A DNA stretch of 64,000 nt from Phototrophicus methaneseepsis (GCF_015500095.1 NZ_CP062983.1:2170001-2234000), one strand, 5' to 3'; positions 26,950 to 36,767 are shown, counted from the stretch's first letter. Notes: generated from the letters alone by a model not told the origin. A program made the numbers and translations.

Positions 26950-28596
26950 TCAGTTATTTTGATAGTACTTGTCGTAGTGGGGCCCGTAGTATGAATGTGC
27001 GCGCGGGTCCGAGCGGTTAAACAGCGTGCCGATAGTATTGACCTGGACATTTTTGAAACGCTGGACTGCCTCAATAGCGGAGCCACGCTTTGTCTTTTGA
27101 GCGTCGATGACCAGCAGGACCTCTGCATTCAGGCGAGACGCCAATACAGCAGCATCAGAGGCGACAAGGATTGGCGGCGTATCGAATATCACATAGTCAA
27201 CGCCGGATTGCAGCATTTGATCTGCCCAGCGTTTAACGAGCATAGTTCCTAGGAGTTCGGTCGGGTTGGGTGGATTGAACCCGCTTGTAATGACCGTTAA
27301 ATTCGGTTGTTCTGTCTCCTGGGCGATTTCTTGCCAGTAGTCCGGCATGGGTACACGTGCGAGCGAAACTTCGCTGCTTGCATGTGTCGGCTTGGCGATC
27401 TGCGAGCGTTGATTGAGAATGAGGTTCGTCAGGCCGATGCCATTCGCCAACCCAAAGACCTCATGCTGCCTGGGGATGCGTAAATCGCAGTCCACTAAGA
27501 CAACAGACATGCCCGCCTGGGCAATCATCAAAGCCAGGTTCGCCGCGGTGATGGTCTTGCCTTCTTGCGGTAAGGGACTGCTCACAACAATGAATCGTTT
27601 GTCCTGTAAGGCAAATAGTAGGTTTGTCCTGAGCGTGCGATATTCTTCCGGGATTTGCGACAGTGGAGGTAATTCCGTAATGAGGCCGCTATGGTACGAT
27701 TTGTTGGCCTGTTTGATCTTTGAGATAACGCCCAATGTTGGCACGCTCAAGGTATGCATGACGTCATTGCTATCCTCAAACGTATCGTGCGAGTATTCAT
27801 AGAGGAGTGCCAGCCCGAATGCAAGCATCGCACCAATAAGCGCTGCCAGCAGCACTTTAATGACGAGATTGCGGCTGAGAGGCTCCCTCGGGATGATCGC
27901 TTGCTGGATAATTTCAATTGAATTGGTTCGCTGCTGGATGTTTGCCAGCGTCATGGTGTACTGCGCGATGTTGGAATTCGTCTCGTTGATCTGGTCCACG
28001 AGCGTGCTGCGTTCTTCCACCAGGGTTTGACGCCTCGCTGCGGATAAATCTTCATCCTCTAGTTCAGTCTCAATATCACCTAATTGGGACCGCAGCGCCT
28101 GCAGGTCATTCGATTGGGCGTTGATGTGCTCGTTCAGGCTTGTAATCTGTAACTGCTGCTCTTCGGTCAAATTGGTTGGGCTTTGTTCGATGAGCTGTTG
28201 CGCCAATTCATTGGCAATATCTGCCGTCAATAGGGGGTCAACGTAGGTAACAGAAACTTGCAGCAGAGACGTTTTGGCTATCGTCTGGGTCGAAACAAGG
28301 TTGTCAAATTCATCTTCAGTTAGCGAGAGGGATAGTTTTTCAATCACTGCGTTGTGCAAATTGGGTGTGCGTAAAATCTGGGCATAAGTATCTGCCAGGG
28401 CAATGCCCGTATTGATGTCTTGCGTTGTTGGATTCTGGCTTTCCAGAAAGTTGCCCACAGAAAGGGTAACTTGTGCCTGGTATTGGTTTGGCGCTGCCAT
28501 CGTTGTGATATAAGCCAGCGTCCCGCCAACAACAGCGCAAAGGATGAGTGCCCAACCCCATTTGCGCAACAGGCGAATATACTGAATAAGCTCCAT
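26950..28596 (-). CDS. Wzz-type chain-length protein fused to BY-kinase
   Basis: Membrane regulator of exopolysaccharide or capsule synthesis and export, 548 residues. The N-terminal Wzz domain has a membrane helix near residue 15-35, a long coiled-coil extracytoplasmic region (about 100-215) and a second helix near 235-255. The cytoplasmic tyrosine kinase follows: Walker A variant SSPLPQEGKT, Walker A' VVLVDCDLR, Walker B YVIFDTPP. The C terminus ends in a tyrosine cluster (SYYGPHYDKYYQNN), the usual autophosphorylation site. GAGGAC about 8 bp upstream supports the start. No glycosyltransferase or Wzx/Wzy genes lie nearby, so it stands apart from its pathway. Confidence 0.92.
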   Translation of the reverse strand: MELIQYIRLLRKWGWALILCAVVGGTLAYITTMAAPNQYQAQVTLSVGNFLESQNPTTQDINTGIALADTYAQILRTPNLHNAVIEKLSLSLTEDEFDNLVSTQTIAKTSLLQVSVTYVDPLLTADIANELAQQLIEQSPTNLTEEQQLQITSLNEHINAQSNDLQALRSQLGDIETELEDEDLSAARRQTLVEERSTLVDQINETNSNIAQYTMTLANIQQRTNSIEIIQQAIIPREPLSRNLVIKVLLAALIGAMLAFGLALLYEYSHDTFEDSNDVMHTLSVPTLGVISKIKQANKSYHSGLITELPPLSQIPEEYRTLRTNLLFALQDKRFIVVSSPLPQEGKTITAANLALMIAQAGMSVVLVDCDLRIPRQHEVFGLANGIGLTNLILNQRSQIAKPTHASSEVSLARVPMPDYWQEIAQETEQPNLTVITSGFNPPNPTELLGTMLVKRWADQMLQSGVDYVIFDTPPILVASDAAVLASRLNAEVLLVIDAQKTKRGSAIEAVQRFKNVQVNTIGTLFNRSDPRAHSYYGPHYDKYYQNN

Positions 28597-28771
28597 ACGT
28601 CATAGTCCTCAGAAGTTAAACGGCAACCTTTGAAAAAATAGGTCCCGCAAGTAGAGCATATGTGAATTATAGGCCCGATGACATTAAGATGTTGGGGCAT
28701 TGGCGGTTTTTAGGGTAATAGTCCTATCTTGTGCTACCTGAGCAGTTCTATTTGTTGGTCATGTGTCTAAT

Positions 28772-28803
28772 AAAAAGCACTGGTTTCTCAGCCAGTGCTT
28801 TTT
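28772..28803. terminator. Terminator downstream of cydC
   Basis: A perfect 12-bp stem (AAAAAGCACTGG with CCAGTGCTTTTT) and an 8-base loop lie 25 bp past the cydC stop codon. A-tract and T-tract flank both sides, so it can work in either direction. Confidence 0.92.
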
Positions 28804-28827
28804 ATGGTTGTCGTATGGGTGCTGCGT

Positions 28828-30513
28828 TTAACTCAGGATAGGCGTTTCTGACGTTTGGGTATCGTTGGTATGGATTTGTAAGGTAATGATTTGGCTGAAG
28901 TCACTTTGTTCAGTCAGGGGGGCGCGGTGTGTCATGAAGATGATTGTGCGCTCTTTGCCAGCAGATAAAACAGACGCCAGCACACTGTTCGCTGTGACGG
29001 GGTCCAGATTAGCTGTGATCTCATCTAACAGCCAGATGGGCGAATCTTTTAGCAGAATACGTGCCAGGGCCACGCGCTGACGCTCCCCACCGCTGAGTGA
29101 TGCCCCATCTTCACCAACATACGTATCGTAGCCTTGTGGCAGCGAGAGGATGAAGTCATGGATGTAAGCGGCTCTGGCGGCTGTTTCGATGTCTTCATCT
29201 GTCGCCTCTTTACGAGCGATGCGGATATTTTCACGGATGGTGGTGTTGAACAGATGGGTGCGTTGTGTCATCACGCCGAAAATCTGGCGGATGTCCTCGT
29301 GTGCGAGCGCCTTAAGGTCGCTGCTCCCAATTGAAATTTGCCCTGTTTCATAATCCCAGAAGCGCATCAAGAGATTCACCAATGACGACTTGCCGGAGCC
29401 GCTCTCGCCCATGATGAGGATACGCTGGCCGTAGGGCACGGTCAGTGAAAAATCAGACAGGACATACGGTTCATCAGGCGCATAGCGAAAAGATACATGA
29501 GACAAGTTTAGGTCCATACTGCTTGTTGGTGCTGCCTGCGGTGCGGAAGGTTCCGGGATAATCGGCGTGCTGTCGATGACTTCAAACACGCGCTGGGCAG
29601 ATTCAATCTCCTTGCCTAGGTGCTGTGTCGCTAAGGCCAGCGGCGTGAGCGCTTCAAATGCGGCAATCGTACCCAGGGCCAGCGTCGCCAGATAGACCCC
29701 ATCGACGCGGTTTACGGCCACCAGCAGCACACAGAAAGCCGCTATATTCACCAACAAAACGGAAATCCCGCCCTGTAAGCCATCCAGGCGGGCCATTTGT
29801 TGTTCCCGTTGTGCCAGGTCGTCGTTGACCGTATGGAACGTATTTGCACGCTGTGCTGCATAACCATACGCCATGCTATCCGCCAGGCCCTGGATGCTGT
29901 CCACCAGATGAATATTCATCAAGGTGCGGGCCCGGACGACCTGCTGCCCAATGGATTTACCAATCCACCATGTGAAGAGAGGCAGCAGCGTCCCGGCTAT
30001 GACCATGAAGATCACCAGCACCAGCGCAGACAGCGGGTCGAATAGGGCAAAGACGAGTCCCATCACCACGGTGATGATGAGCGCAACAATAGGGGGTGCC
30101 ACCACGCGCAGATAAAGATTTTGCAGTTCATCAATATCTGTGACGAGGCGCGACATCAAGTCGCCACTGCTGTACGCTCTTAACTGAGCTGGCGAGAGCG
30201 GTTCAATGCGTTCATAAAACCAGACTCGCAACTGCGCCAGCAGTCGGAAGGTGACATCATGGCTGATGAGGCGCTCCAGATAGCGGAAGATGGCCCGCGA
30301 TAAGCCAAAGAAGCGTACGGCGGTCGGGGCCACACCCAGGGATGTAATGCCCAGTTGTAGGCCTGCTGTACTGATAAGCCATGCTGAGGTCATCATGAGG
30401 CCAATGCTGCTGCCAATCGTCGCGACAGAGAGCAGCAATGCCAGGAGAACCTGCCGTGAGAAGGGCCGCATCAGGCGGATGAGCTGCCATAAGATGGATT
30501 TAGGGGAGCGCAT
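28828..30513 (-). CDS. cydC: Thiol reductant ABC exporter subunit CydC
   Basis: Half-transporter of the CydDC exporter of cysteine and glutathione, needed to assemble cytochrome bd; 561 residues. Six membrane helices occupy roughly residues 1-310, followed by the ATPase domain with Walker A (GESGSGKSS), signature LSGGERQR and Walker B (WLLDEI). The start codon overlaps the end of cydD by 14 bp, as expected for the two halves of a heterodimer. It is last in the cydABDC operon, ahead of a strong terminator. The C/D naming rests on gene order and similarity. Confidence 0.9.
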   Translation of the reverse strand: MRSPKSILWQLIRLMRPFSRQVLLALLLSVATIGSSIGLMMTSAWLISTAGLQLGITSLGVAPTAVRFFGLSRAIFRYLERLISHDVTFRLLAQLRVWFYERIEPLSPAQLRAYSSGDLMSRLVTDIDELQNLYLRVVAPPIVALIITVVMGLVFALFDPLSALVLVIFMVIAGTLLPLFTWWIGKSIGQQVVRARTLMNIHLVDSIQGLADSMAYGYAAQRANTFHTVNDDLAQREQQMARLDGLQGGISVLLVNIAAFCVLLVAVNRVDGVYLATLALGTIAAFEALTPLALATQHLGKEIESAQRVFEVIDSTPIIPEPSAPQAAPTSSMDLNLSHVSFRYAPDEPYVLSDFSLTVPYGQRILIMGESGSGKSSLVNLLMRFWDYETGQISIGSSDLKALAHEDIRQIFGVMTQRTHLFNTTIRENIRIARKEATDEDIETAARAAYIHDFILSLPQGYDTYVGEDGASLSGGERQRVALARILLKDSPIWLLDEITANLDPVTANSVLASVLSAGKERTIIFMTHRAPLTEQSDFSQIITLQIHTNDTQTSETPILS

Positions 30514-32239
30514 AGGTCGTTTCTCCGTAGGCTTGCATCAGCTCATAATAAGCGCCCTGTTGCGCGATCAGCGATTCATGTGTGCCGCTTTCCACAATAC
30601 GGCCACCATCTAACACAAAGATTTTATCGGCCTGAACGATGGTATTCAGCCGATGTGCAATCACGATGAACGTGCGGCCTTTGATATAGGCTTGCAGGTT
30701 CTGTTGAATCTGTGCTTCATTTTCGGCATCCAGGTTGGCTGTTGCTTCATCGAAGATATAGATAGGGGCATGGCGTAAGAATGCCCGTGCCAGCGCGATA
30801 CGCTGTGCTTGCCCACCGCTGAGACGCGTCGCATTCTCGCCCAGGAGGGTGTCGTAGCCTTGGGGCAGTCGCTCGATGAAAGTATGGGCCTGGGCATCTT
30901 TGGCCGCCTGGATGATCTCTGCTAGGGAGGCATCTGGCTTACCAATGCGGATGTTATCGGCAGCGCTCATGTTGAATAGATAGCTGCGCTGGGGGACCCA
31001 TGCGATATGCTGTCGCCATTGGTCCGCGTCAATTGCCTGTAAGTCTTTTTCTGTGCTGCCATCGAAGACGCGGATGTTGCCCTGGTCTGGTTGGGCAAAG
31101 CGCAGCAGTAAATTAGCAATCGTCGTCTTGCCGCTGCCTGTCGCGCCGACAAAAGCGACGTGCTGGCCCGCTTCAATTGTGAATGTCGCTTCTTTGAGGG
31201 CGGGGCGTGCACCATCTTCATAGGCACAACTTACCTGTTCAAACTGGATGCGCTGGACCTGTGCAATGGGCGCTGTGCCTGTTTCGTCGGGTAAGGGTGT
31301 ATTGAGTATCGCGTAGATGCGGTCCGCAGCAGCAGCGCCATCCTGTGCCGAGTGCCATTTTGCGCCCAGGTCGCGCAGTGGCATATAGAACTCCGGCGCG
31401 AGGATCAGCAAAAAGAGGGCCTGCTCAAAGATAATGCCCCCAGCCAGCAACCGCAGGCCAATCTCGACGGCTACCACGGCTACGCTGATCGTCGCCATAA
31501 GTTCCAGCACAAAAGCGGAGAGAAAAGCGACGCGTAGCAAGCTGAGCGTACTGGCCCGGAACTGATCGGTGATCTTGCGAATTGTGGCAATTTGTGGCTT
31601 GCTGCGATTGAACAGCTTGAGTGTTGTTAAGCCCTGCATCACATCCAGGAAATGTGCGCTCATCTGCCCAAGCTGGCTGTATTGACTGCGGGCGAGTGCC
31701 CCCGTCGCCATACCGATGAGTGCCATGAACAGCGGGATCAGCGGGGCGGTGATAAGCAGGACCACGAAGGTCAATAAGTCGCGTGGCAGCACCACGATCA
31801 GGATTGCCAGTGGGATGAGCAGCGAAGTGAACAGGGCGGGTAGATACTCCCTGAAGAAGCTATCGAGCGCTTCGATGCCGCTTGTGGCGGTGATGGTGAG
31901 TTCGCCGCTGCGCTCTTGTTGTGTGAAAGCAGGCCCTAGCTGCATGAGATGATTCGTCAGGCGTTCGCGTAAATCTGCCTTGATGCGAATCGCTACTTCC
32001 GAAGCTGTAACTTGGATGCCAGATTGATTTACGGCTCGCAGCAAGATGACGATCAGCAAAGCAATAAACAGACCGCCGACTTCAGCCCGCGTGGCTTCTT
32101 GTAGGAAAACCTGGTTGATGATCTGACTCAGAAAATGAGCCTGCGTGATAATGAGTAATCCACCCACTAAACTCAGTGCGACAGTCGCCATAAAAGCATA
32201 CCGAGCGAGGCGGGTTTCCGCCATTAAGCGTCGATCCAT
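30500..32239 (-). CDS. cydD: Thiol reductant ABC exporter subunit CydD
   Basis: Partner half-transporter of CydC, 579 residues. The N-terminal membrane domain contains LGPAFTQQERSGELTITATSGIEALDSFF, typical of CydD. The ATPase domain has Walker A (GATGSGKTT), signature LSGGQAQR and Walker B (YIFDEATANLD). It exports thiols that maintain redox conditions for haem insertion into cytochrome bd. The gene follows cydB after 135 bp that hold a strong hairpin, so its expression may be lowered relative to cydAB. The ribosome binding site is weak; an internal ATG five codons on is an alternative start. Confidence 0.9.
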   Translation of the reverse strand: MDRRLMAETRLARYAFMATVALSLVGGLLIITQAHFLSQIINQVFLQEATRAEVGGLFIALLIVILLRAVNQSGIQVTASEVAIRIKADLRERLTNHLMQLGPAFTQQERSGELTITATSGIEALDSFFREYLPALFTSLLIPLAILIVVLPRDLLTFVVLLITAPLIPLFMALIGMATGALARSQYSQLGQMSAHFLDVMQGLTTLKLFNRSKPQIATIRKITDQFRASTLSLLRVAFLSAFVLELMATISVAVVAVEIGLRLLAGGIIFEQALFLLILAPEFYMPLRDLGAKWHSAQDGAAAADRIYAILNTPLPDETGTAPIAQVQRIQFEQVSCAYEDGARPALKEATFTIEAGQHVAFVGATGSGKTTIANLLLRFAQPDQGNIRVFDGSTEKDLQAIDADQWRQHIAWVPQRSYLFNMSAADNIRIGKPDASLAEIIQAAKDAQAHTFIERLPQGYDTLLGENATRLSGGQAQRIALARAFLRHAPIYIFDEATANLDAENEAQIQQNLQAYIKGRTFIVIAHRLNTIVQADKIFVLDGGRIVESGTHESLIAQQGAYYELMQAYGETTYALP

Positions 32240-32318
32240 GATGACACGATCTCTTTTGACTCAATGGATGGTCTGGTTCAAATGATAGGTTCAAATGACT
32301 GGTAGAGTATAACGGAAA

Positions 32319-32347
32319 CGGGCAGATCGAAAATGCTGATCTGCCCG
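32319..32347 (-). terminator. Intercistronic hairpin between cydB and cydD
   Basis: CGGGCAGATC (32319-32328) pairs with GATCTGCCCG (32338-32347) around a 9-base loop. On the transcript only a short, interrupted U-run follows, so partial termination or RNA stabilisation separating cydAB from cydDC is more likely than full termination. Confidence 0.65.
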
Positions 32348-32374
32348 CCGGATGAAGCATTGAGGTCTTATAGA

Positions 32375-33394
32375 TTAATATTCGAGGTGGCTATCTGTGG
32401 TCAGGCGCTTGCGGAAGACCCAGTACGACCAGGCCTGATAAGCCAGGACGATAGGCACCATCGTCAGCGCAATCACCGTCATGATCTGTAGGGTGTAGGG
32501 GCTGGATGATGCATTGTAAATCGTCAGGTCGAACTCTGCGCCCATAGATGACGGCATCACACGCGGGAACAGCCCACCGAACAGCAGAATCACAGTGCCG
32601 ATGATGGTCACACCGGTGCCGATGAAGCTGGCTCCGTAGCGGCCCTGGCGCATGGTCCAGCCGACGGAGAGCAGCGCTACAACCGCAGCGAGCAGGCCAA
32701 CGCCCTGGACGATATTAAAGCCTTCGAACAGGTCTGTTTCGAAGTAGCTCAGTGCGACGAATGCAACCACCAGTACGACGACGGGTATCCACAGCATCTG
32801 GATGTATTTTTTCGTGCGTTCCAACACAACGCCATCCATCTTAAGGCTGAGGAACAGCGCGCCATGGAGTGTGAAGAGTACCAACGTGACCACGCCGAAG
32901 AGCAAGCTGTATGGGTTCAGCAGGGTGAAGAGATTGCCCGTAAATGTCATGCTTTCATCAATCGGCACACCACGCACGATATTGCCGAAGGCAACGCCCC
33001 AGAGCAGTGCAGGGAGCGCGCTGCCAAAGATGATGGCATAGTCCCAACCCCGGCGCCAGCTTGCACTATCGTGTTTGCTGCGGAATTCAAAAGCAACACC
33101 CCGTACAATCAAGGCCACAAGGATCAAGAACAGGGCCAGATAAAAACCGCTGAACAGGGTCGCGTACCAGTTGGGGAAGGCGGCGAAGATCGCGCCACCG
33201 GCTGTAATCAACCAGACTTCATTACCATCCCAGTGCGGGCCAATGCTGTTGATCACCATGCGGCGTTCATTGTCATTCTTGGCGACGAAGGGCAGCAAAA
33301 TGCCTACGCCAAAGTCGAAGCCTTCCAGGAAGAAGTAGCCTGCAAACAGGACAGCAACCAGCACAAACCAGATCGTATTTAAATCAAGAGTCAT
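32375..33394 (-). CDS. cydB: Cytochrome bd ubiquinol oxidase subunit II
   Basis: Membrane subunit of the terminal oxidase that reduces oxygen to water with quinol, 339 residues, eight or nine predicted helices. Family hallmarks are clear: an N-terminal FFLEGFDFGVGIL, GPHWDGNEVWLITAGGAIFAAFP and FEFRSK. GGAG about 9 bp upstream and a 12-bp gap to cydA indicate one operon. Subunit II pairs with CydA, which carries the haems. A hairpin follows before cydD. Confidence 0.95.
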   Translation of the reverse strand: MTLDLNTIWFVLVAVLFAGYFFLEGFDFGVGILLPFVAKNDNERRMVINSIGPHWDGNEVWLITAGGAIFAAFPNWYATLFSGFYLALFLILVALIVRGVAFEFRSKHDSASWRRGWDYAIIFGSALPALLWGVAFGNIVRGVPIDESMTFTGNLFTLLNPYSLLFGVVTLVLFTLHGALFLSLKMDGVVLERTKKYIQMLWIPVVVLVVAFVALSYFETDLFEGFNIVQGVGLLAAVVALLSVGWTMRQGRYGASFIGTGVTIIGTVILLFGGLFPRVMPSSMGAEFDLTIYNASSSPYTLQIMTVIALTMVPIVLAYQAWSYWVFRKRLTTDSHLEY

Positions 33395-33406
33395 CGTGTT
33401 TTGCTC

Positions 33407-34825
33407 CTAGTAAGCGTTCTCAAGTTGCAGGTCATCAGGCTGATCAGACGGTGTGGGCAGTAACTCGTCGGACATATCGCCACTGCTGCCGAACTTCCAC
33501 AGCAGGTAGAAATCTGCGACAGCCAATGCGCCGTACACAACAGTGAACCCAATTAAGGAGATCCAGAGGTCCGTCGGTGTTAAATTCGGCGAAATGGCGT
33601 CTTCCGTGCGCATCAAACCCTGCACGATCCAGGGTTGGCGACCGACTTCCGTCATCACCCAGCCTGTTGAGTTCGCGATGTAAGGCAGCACAATCGTAAA
33701 GGGCAGCAGCGTCAGGAACCACTTAGCATTGGGTAGCTGTTTACGCGACCATAAGAACAACCCAACGAGCGAGATCAAAGCCATCAACATGCCGAAGCCA
33801 ACCATCGCGCGGAAGCTCCAATAGATCATCCAGATCATAGGCGGCACGTAATCGGCATCCGGGCCATAAACATCAGCATATTCTTCCTGATAAACAGCAT
33901 TCAGGTCGTTGATGCCAGGGATCAATCCATTAAACTCGTCATAAGTGAGGAAGCTCAGCAGCGATGGAATACGAATATTGATGATGGAGGTTCTGTCTTC
34001 TTCGTTACCAATCTGGAAGAAGGACAAGCCAGCCGGGTCTTCTGATTCCCATAAAGCTTCTGCAGCGGCGAGCTTCATCGGTTGCTTTTCCACCAGGAAT
34101 TGGCCGGAAAAGTGGCCAGAGAGCATCGTCACCATGACTGATGCCAGCCCGAAGACGAGGCCATATTTAAGCGAACGCAGGAACAGAACATTATCTTTGC
34201 CCTGTGTACGCAGCAAGCGGTAGGCACTGATGGCCGCAACGAAGAAGCCGGCTGTCGTGAAGGAACCGAAGATCAGGTGCGGGAACTGACGGAAGATGTT
34301 GGGATTGGTGATAACCGCGATGAAATCGTTCATCTGTGCCCGGCCATTGACGACTTCGTAGCCAACTGGGTTTTGCATCCAACTGTTGGCGATCAAAATC
34401 CACAAGGCGGAAAGGGCCGTTGCGAAAGCAACCAGCCAGATGGTCAATAGATGAATCCTCTTGGGGAGCTTATCCCAGCCGAAGATCCACAAACCAATAA
34501 ACGTGCTTTCGATGAAAAAGGCCATCAATGCTTCGATAGCCAGCGGCGCGCCAAAGATATCACCTACAAAGCGCGAATACTCTGACCAGCCCATGCCAAA
34601 TTGAAATTCCTGCACGATACCCGTCACAACGCCCATGGCGAAGTTAATGAGGAAAAGCTTACCCCAGAACTTCGTCATCCGCTTATACCCTTCATCACCT
34701 GTGCGGACGTACTGCGTCTGCATGATGGCGATCATCAGAGATAAGCCGATTGTCAGGGGCACAAAGATAAAATGGTATAACGTCGTGGAGGCAAACTGAA
34801 GCCTTGCTAAGTCAACAACTTCCAT
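33407..34825 (-). CDS. cydA: Cytochrome bd ubiquinol oxidase subunit I
   Basis: Haem-bearing, quinol-oxidising subunit of cytochrome bd, a high-affinity oxidase useful at low oxygen. The ATG at 34825 is chosen over an upstream in-frame extension because AGGAAG stands just before it and the protein then begins MEVVDLARLQFASTTLYHFIF, containing the b595 haem histidine. The 472-residue length, the short quinol-binding loop (EKQPMKLAAAEALWE) and the GRQPW motif all fit the family. It leads cydABDC, and an inverted repeat about 140 bp upstream may be an operator. Confidence 0.95.
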   Translation of the reverse strand: MEVVDLARLQFASTTLYHFIFVPLTIGLSLMIAIMQTQYVRTGDEGYKRMTKFWGKLFLINFAMGVVTGIVQEFQFGMGWSEYSRFVGDIFGAPLAIEALMAFFIESTFIGLWIFGWDKLPKRIHLLTIWLVAFATALSALWILIANSWMQNPVGYEVVNGRAQMNDFIAVITNPNIFRQFPHLIFGSFTTAGFFVAAISAYRLLRTQGKDNVLFLRSLKYGLVFGLASVMVTMLSGHFSGQFLVEKQPMKLAAAEALWESEDPAGLSFFQIGNEEDRTSIINIRIPSLLSFLTYDEFNGLIPGINDLNAVYQEEYADVYGPDADYVPPMIWMIYWSFRAMVGFGMLMALISLVGLFLWSRKQLPNAKWFLTLLPFTIVLPYIANSTGWVMTEVGRQPWIVQGLMRTEDAISPNLTPTDLWISLIGFTVVYGALAVADFYLLWKFGSSGDMSDELLPTPSDQPDDLQLENAY

Positions 34826-34964
34826 CTTACTTCCTGTCACTTCTTTACTGATGAGTTCAAATAATGATAACGAAAGCCTCGACCTAATTTTAGTGAGGTT
34901 CGTTTTCAAATGACACGAAGGACTACATAGATTGTAATTTTGGGGACGGCCAACGTGCTGATAC

Positions 34965-34986
34965 TAGCATAACGCTTGTTATGCTA
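34965..34986. promoter_or_regulatory. Inverted repeat upstream of cydA, candidate operator
   Basis: TAGCATAAC and GTTATGCTA form a perfect 9-bp inverted repeat with the 4-bp spacer GCTT, about 140 bp upstream of the cydA start. A further half-site GCATAA follows at 34992-34997. It does not match the Rex or FNR consensus. As RNA it could also be a hairpin. The rest of the 34826-35053 gap shows no gene. Confidence 0.5.
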
Positions 34987-35053
34987 TGGAGGCATAATGA
35001 TATTTGTAACTGAATTTGTATGCTTTATGTCGTTCTATAAAGGGGCTGTTATG

Positions 35054-35085
35054 GCAAGGACCCCTCGTAAACGAGAGGTCCTTGC
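35054..35085. terminator. Hairpin at the end of the GH4 locus
   Basis: GCAAGGACC (35054-35062) pairs with GGTCCTTGC (35077-35085), with an inner CTCG/CGAG stem and one mismatch, about 60 bp past the GH4 stop codon. No U-tract is present, but the stem is long and GC-rich. Confidence 0.65.
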
Positions 35086-35146
35086 GAACGAAAGAAGGAA
35101 GTATGCCTTGAAGTAGGCGACTTCTAGAAGGAATTAGCTAAAAGAA

Positions 35147-36538
35147 TTAGCTGTATGCTGGCAGCATATCCCCGTGAGCTTCAATCAGCTCATCCACCAT
35201 CGACCAGATCTGATCGAGCGTGAGTTCTGCGGCTGCGTGCGGGTCCAACATAGCGGCGTGGTAGATATGTTCGCGCTTGCCTGTGATGGCTGCTTCAACT
35301 GTCAGCGCCTGGACGTTGATATTCGTCTGCATCAAAGCGGCCAGATGGGGCGGAATATTGCCGATGACGGTCGGTTGAATGCCGTTGGCGTCGATAAGGC
35401 AAGGGACTTCGACACTGCATCCATTGGGCAAGTTGGTGATGATATCTGTATTGGGCACGTTGCCGTAAATCTTGCGTTCGATGCCTGTTTCCATACTATG
35501 GATAATCAGCGAACCGTATTCAACGCTGCGCTCGAATTTGTCATAGTTCAGGACGCTGCTTACGGTACCTTCAACCATGCGTGGCATCAACTTAATGCCG
35601 TCCAGCGCTTCGCGGATCATAGATTCTGAGACGTTATAATCTTTATCACGGGCGTCCTGCATCATATCCCAAGCTGTGATCTGGGCCTGGCAGCGAGCGA
35701 GATATTCGTCGATCGGAATGTTGTATTTCTCAACTAATTCAGGTTTGTCGTGCTTGATGAACCAGGGCACATACTCGCTGAAGTGCTCGCTGCTTTCTGT
35801 GACGAAGTAACCCAGGCGATTGAACATTTCGTAGCGTACGCGGTTCCAATCTGGCATGCGGCCTTCATCATAAACCTGGCGGATACGCGGATACAGGTCT
35901 TCGCCCGTGGTACGGTCTTCAAACTTGAGGTAGAAGGCCATGTGGTTGATGCCAGCGACAAGGTAGTTGATATTTTCGTGCGGGACGTTGATATCTTCTG
36001 CCAGTTCACGGGCGGTATGGGGTACGCTGTGGCACAGGCCAACTGTCTTGACGCTTGAGCCACGGTTGAGCGCCCACTGGTTCATCGCCATCGGGTTGAC
36101 ATAGTTGATGAAGAGGGCATCCGGGCACAGTTCTTCCATATCATGGGCAATATCGAGCAGGACCGGGATGGTACGCAGGCCGCGCATAATACCGCCAATG
36201 CCAAGCGTATCGGCGATGGTCTGGTTAAGGCCATATTTCCGCGGAATTTCGAAGTCGATGACGGTAGCGGGTTTGTAACCGCCGACCTGAATCATGCAGA
36301 TGACATAGTCCGCGCCCTTGAGCGCTTTGCGGCGGTCGGTGGTTGCTTCGATTGTCGCATGGGTGCCCAATACGTCATTGATATGATGTGCGACCTGTTC
36401 TGAAGTCGCCAGACGGCCTTCATCAATGTCCATCAGGACAATGGTGCTGTCGGCTAATTCTGGGAAGCCGAGGATGTCCCCCATCAGGTTTTTAGCGAAG
36501 ACGGTACTGCCCGCGCCGATGAATACAATTCTTGCCAT
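35147..36538 (-). CDS. Glycoside hydrolase family 4, alpha-galactosidase-like
   Basis: NAD- and metal-dependent glycosidase using a redox-elimination mechanism in the cytoplasm. 463 residues from the ATG at 36538, preceded by AAAGG; an upstream in-frame extension is rejected because the Rossmann fold begins here (MARIVFIGAGSTVFAKNL). The metal-binding cysteine sits in GLCHSVPH and the histidine in GINHMAF. The CHSV form is typical of MelA-type alpha-galactosidases rather than CHEGH alpha-glucosidases or CN[IV]P phospho-beta-glucosidases, so melibiose-like substrates are favoured. It is last in the operon behind the ABC transporter, separated from it by two hairpins. Confidence 0.88.
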   Translation of the reverse strand: MARIVFIGAGSTVFAKNLMGDILGFPELADSTIVLMDIDEGRLATSEQVAHHINDVLGTHATIEATTDRRKALKGADYVICMIQVGGYKPATVIDFEIPRKYGLNQTIADTLGIGGIMRGLRTIPVLLDIAHDMEELCPDALFINYVNPMAMNQWALNRGSSVKTVGLCHSVPHTARELAEDINVPHENINYLVAGINHMAFYLKFEDRTTGEDLYPRIRQVYDEGRMPDWNRVRYEMFNRLGYFVTESSEHFSEYVPWFIKHDKPELVEKYNIPIDEYLARCQAQITAWDMMQDARDKDYNVSESMIREALDGIKLMPRMVEGTVSSVLNYDKFERSVEYGSLIIHSMETGIERKIYGNVPNTDIITNLPNGCSVEVPCLIDANGIQPTVIGNIPPHLAALMQTNINVQALTVEAAITGKREHIYHAAMLDPHAAAELTLDQIWSMVDELIEAHGDMLPAYS

Positions 36539-36724
36539 GTTGCTCAACCTTTCGCGTGTTGTAGTAGGTTCTTGTTGGTTGCTTAGACTGGATACATCCA
36601 GTGTAAATTGCTCCAAATAGTTACCATGTGAAAACCTATTTAAAAAACCTATTTAAAGGTCCTTTGAAGAAAATTTTTGAGTTAAGTATGTGTCGTCTAC
36701 ACGCGGGGGCCATAGGAGGGTGCT

Positions 36725-36755
36725 ATAAGGGCAAGAGATTGTCTCTTGCCCTTAT
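36725..36755 (-). terminator. Intercistronic hairpin after the second binding-protein gene
   Basis: A 14-bp perfect stem (36725-36738 with 36742-36755) with a 3-base loop, between the binding-protein gene and GH4. No U-tract follows on the transcript. Likely RNA protection or attenuation. Confidence 0.65.
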
Positions 36756-36767
36756 TCGCTACCGGAA

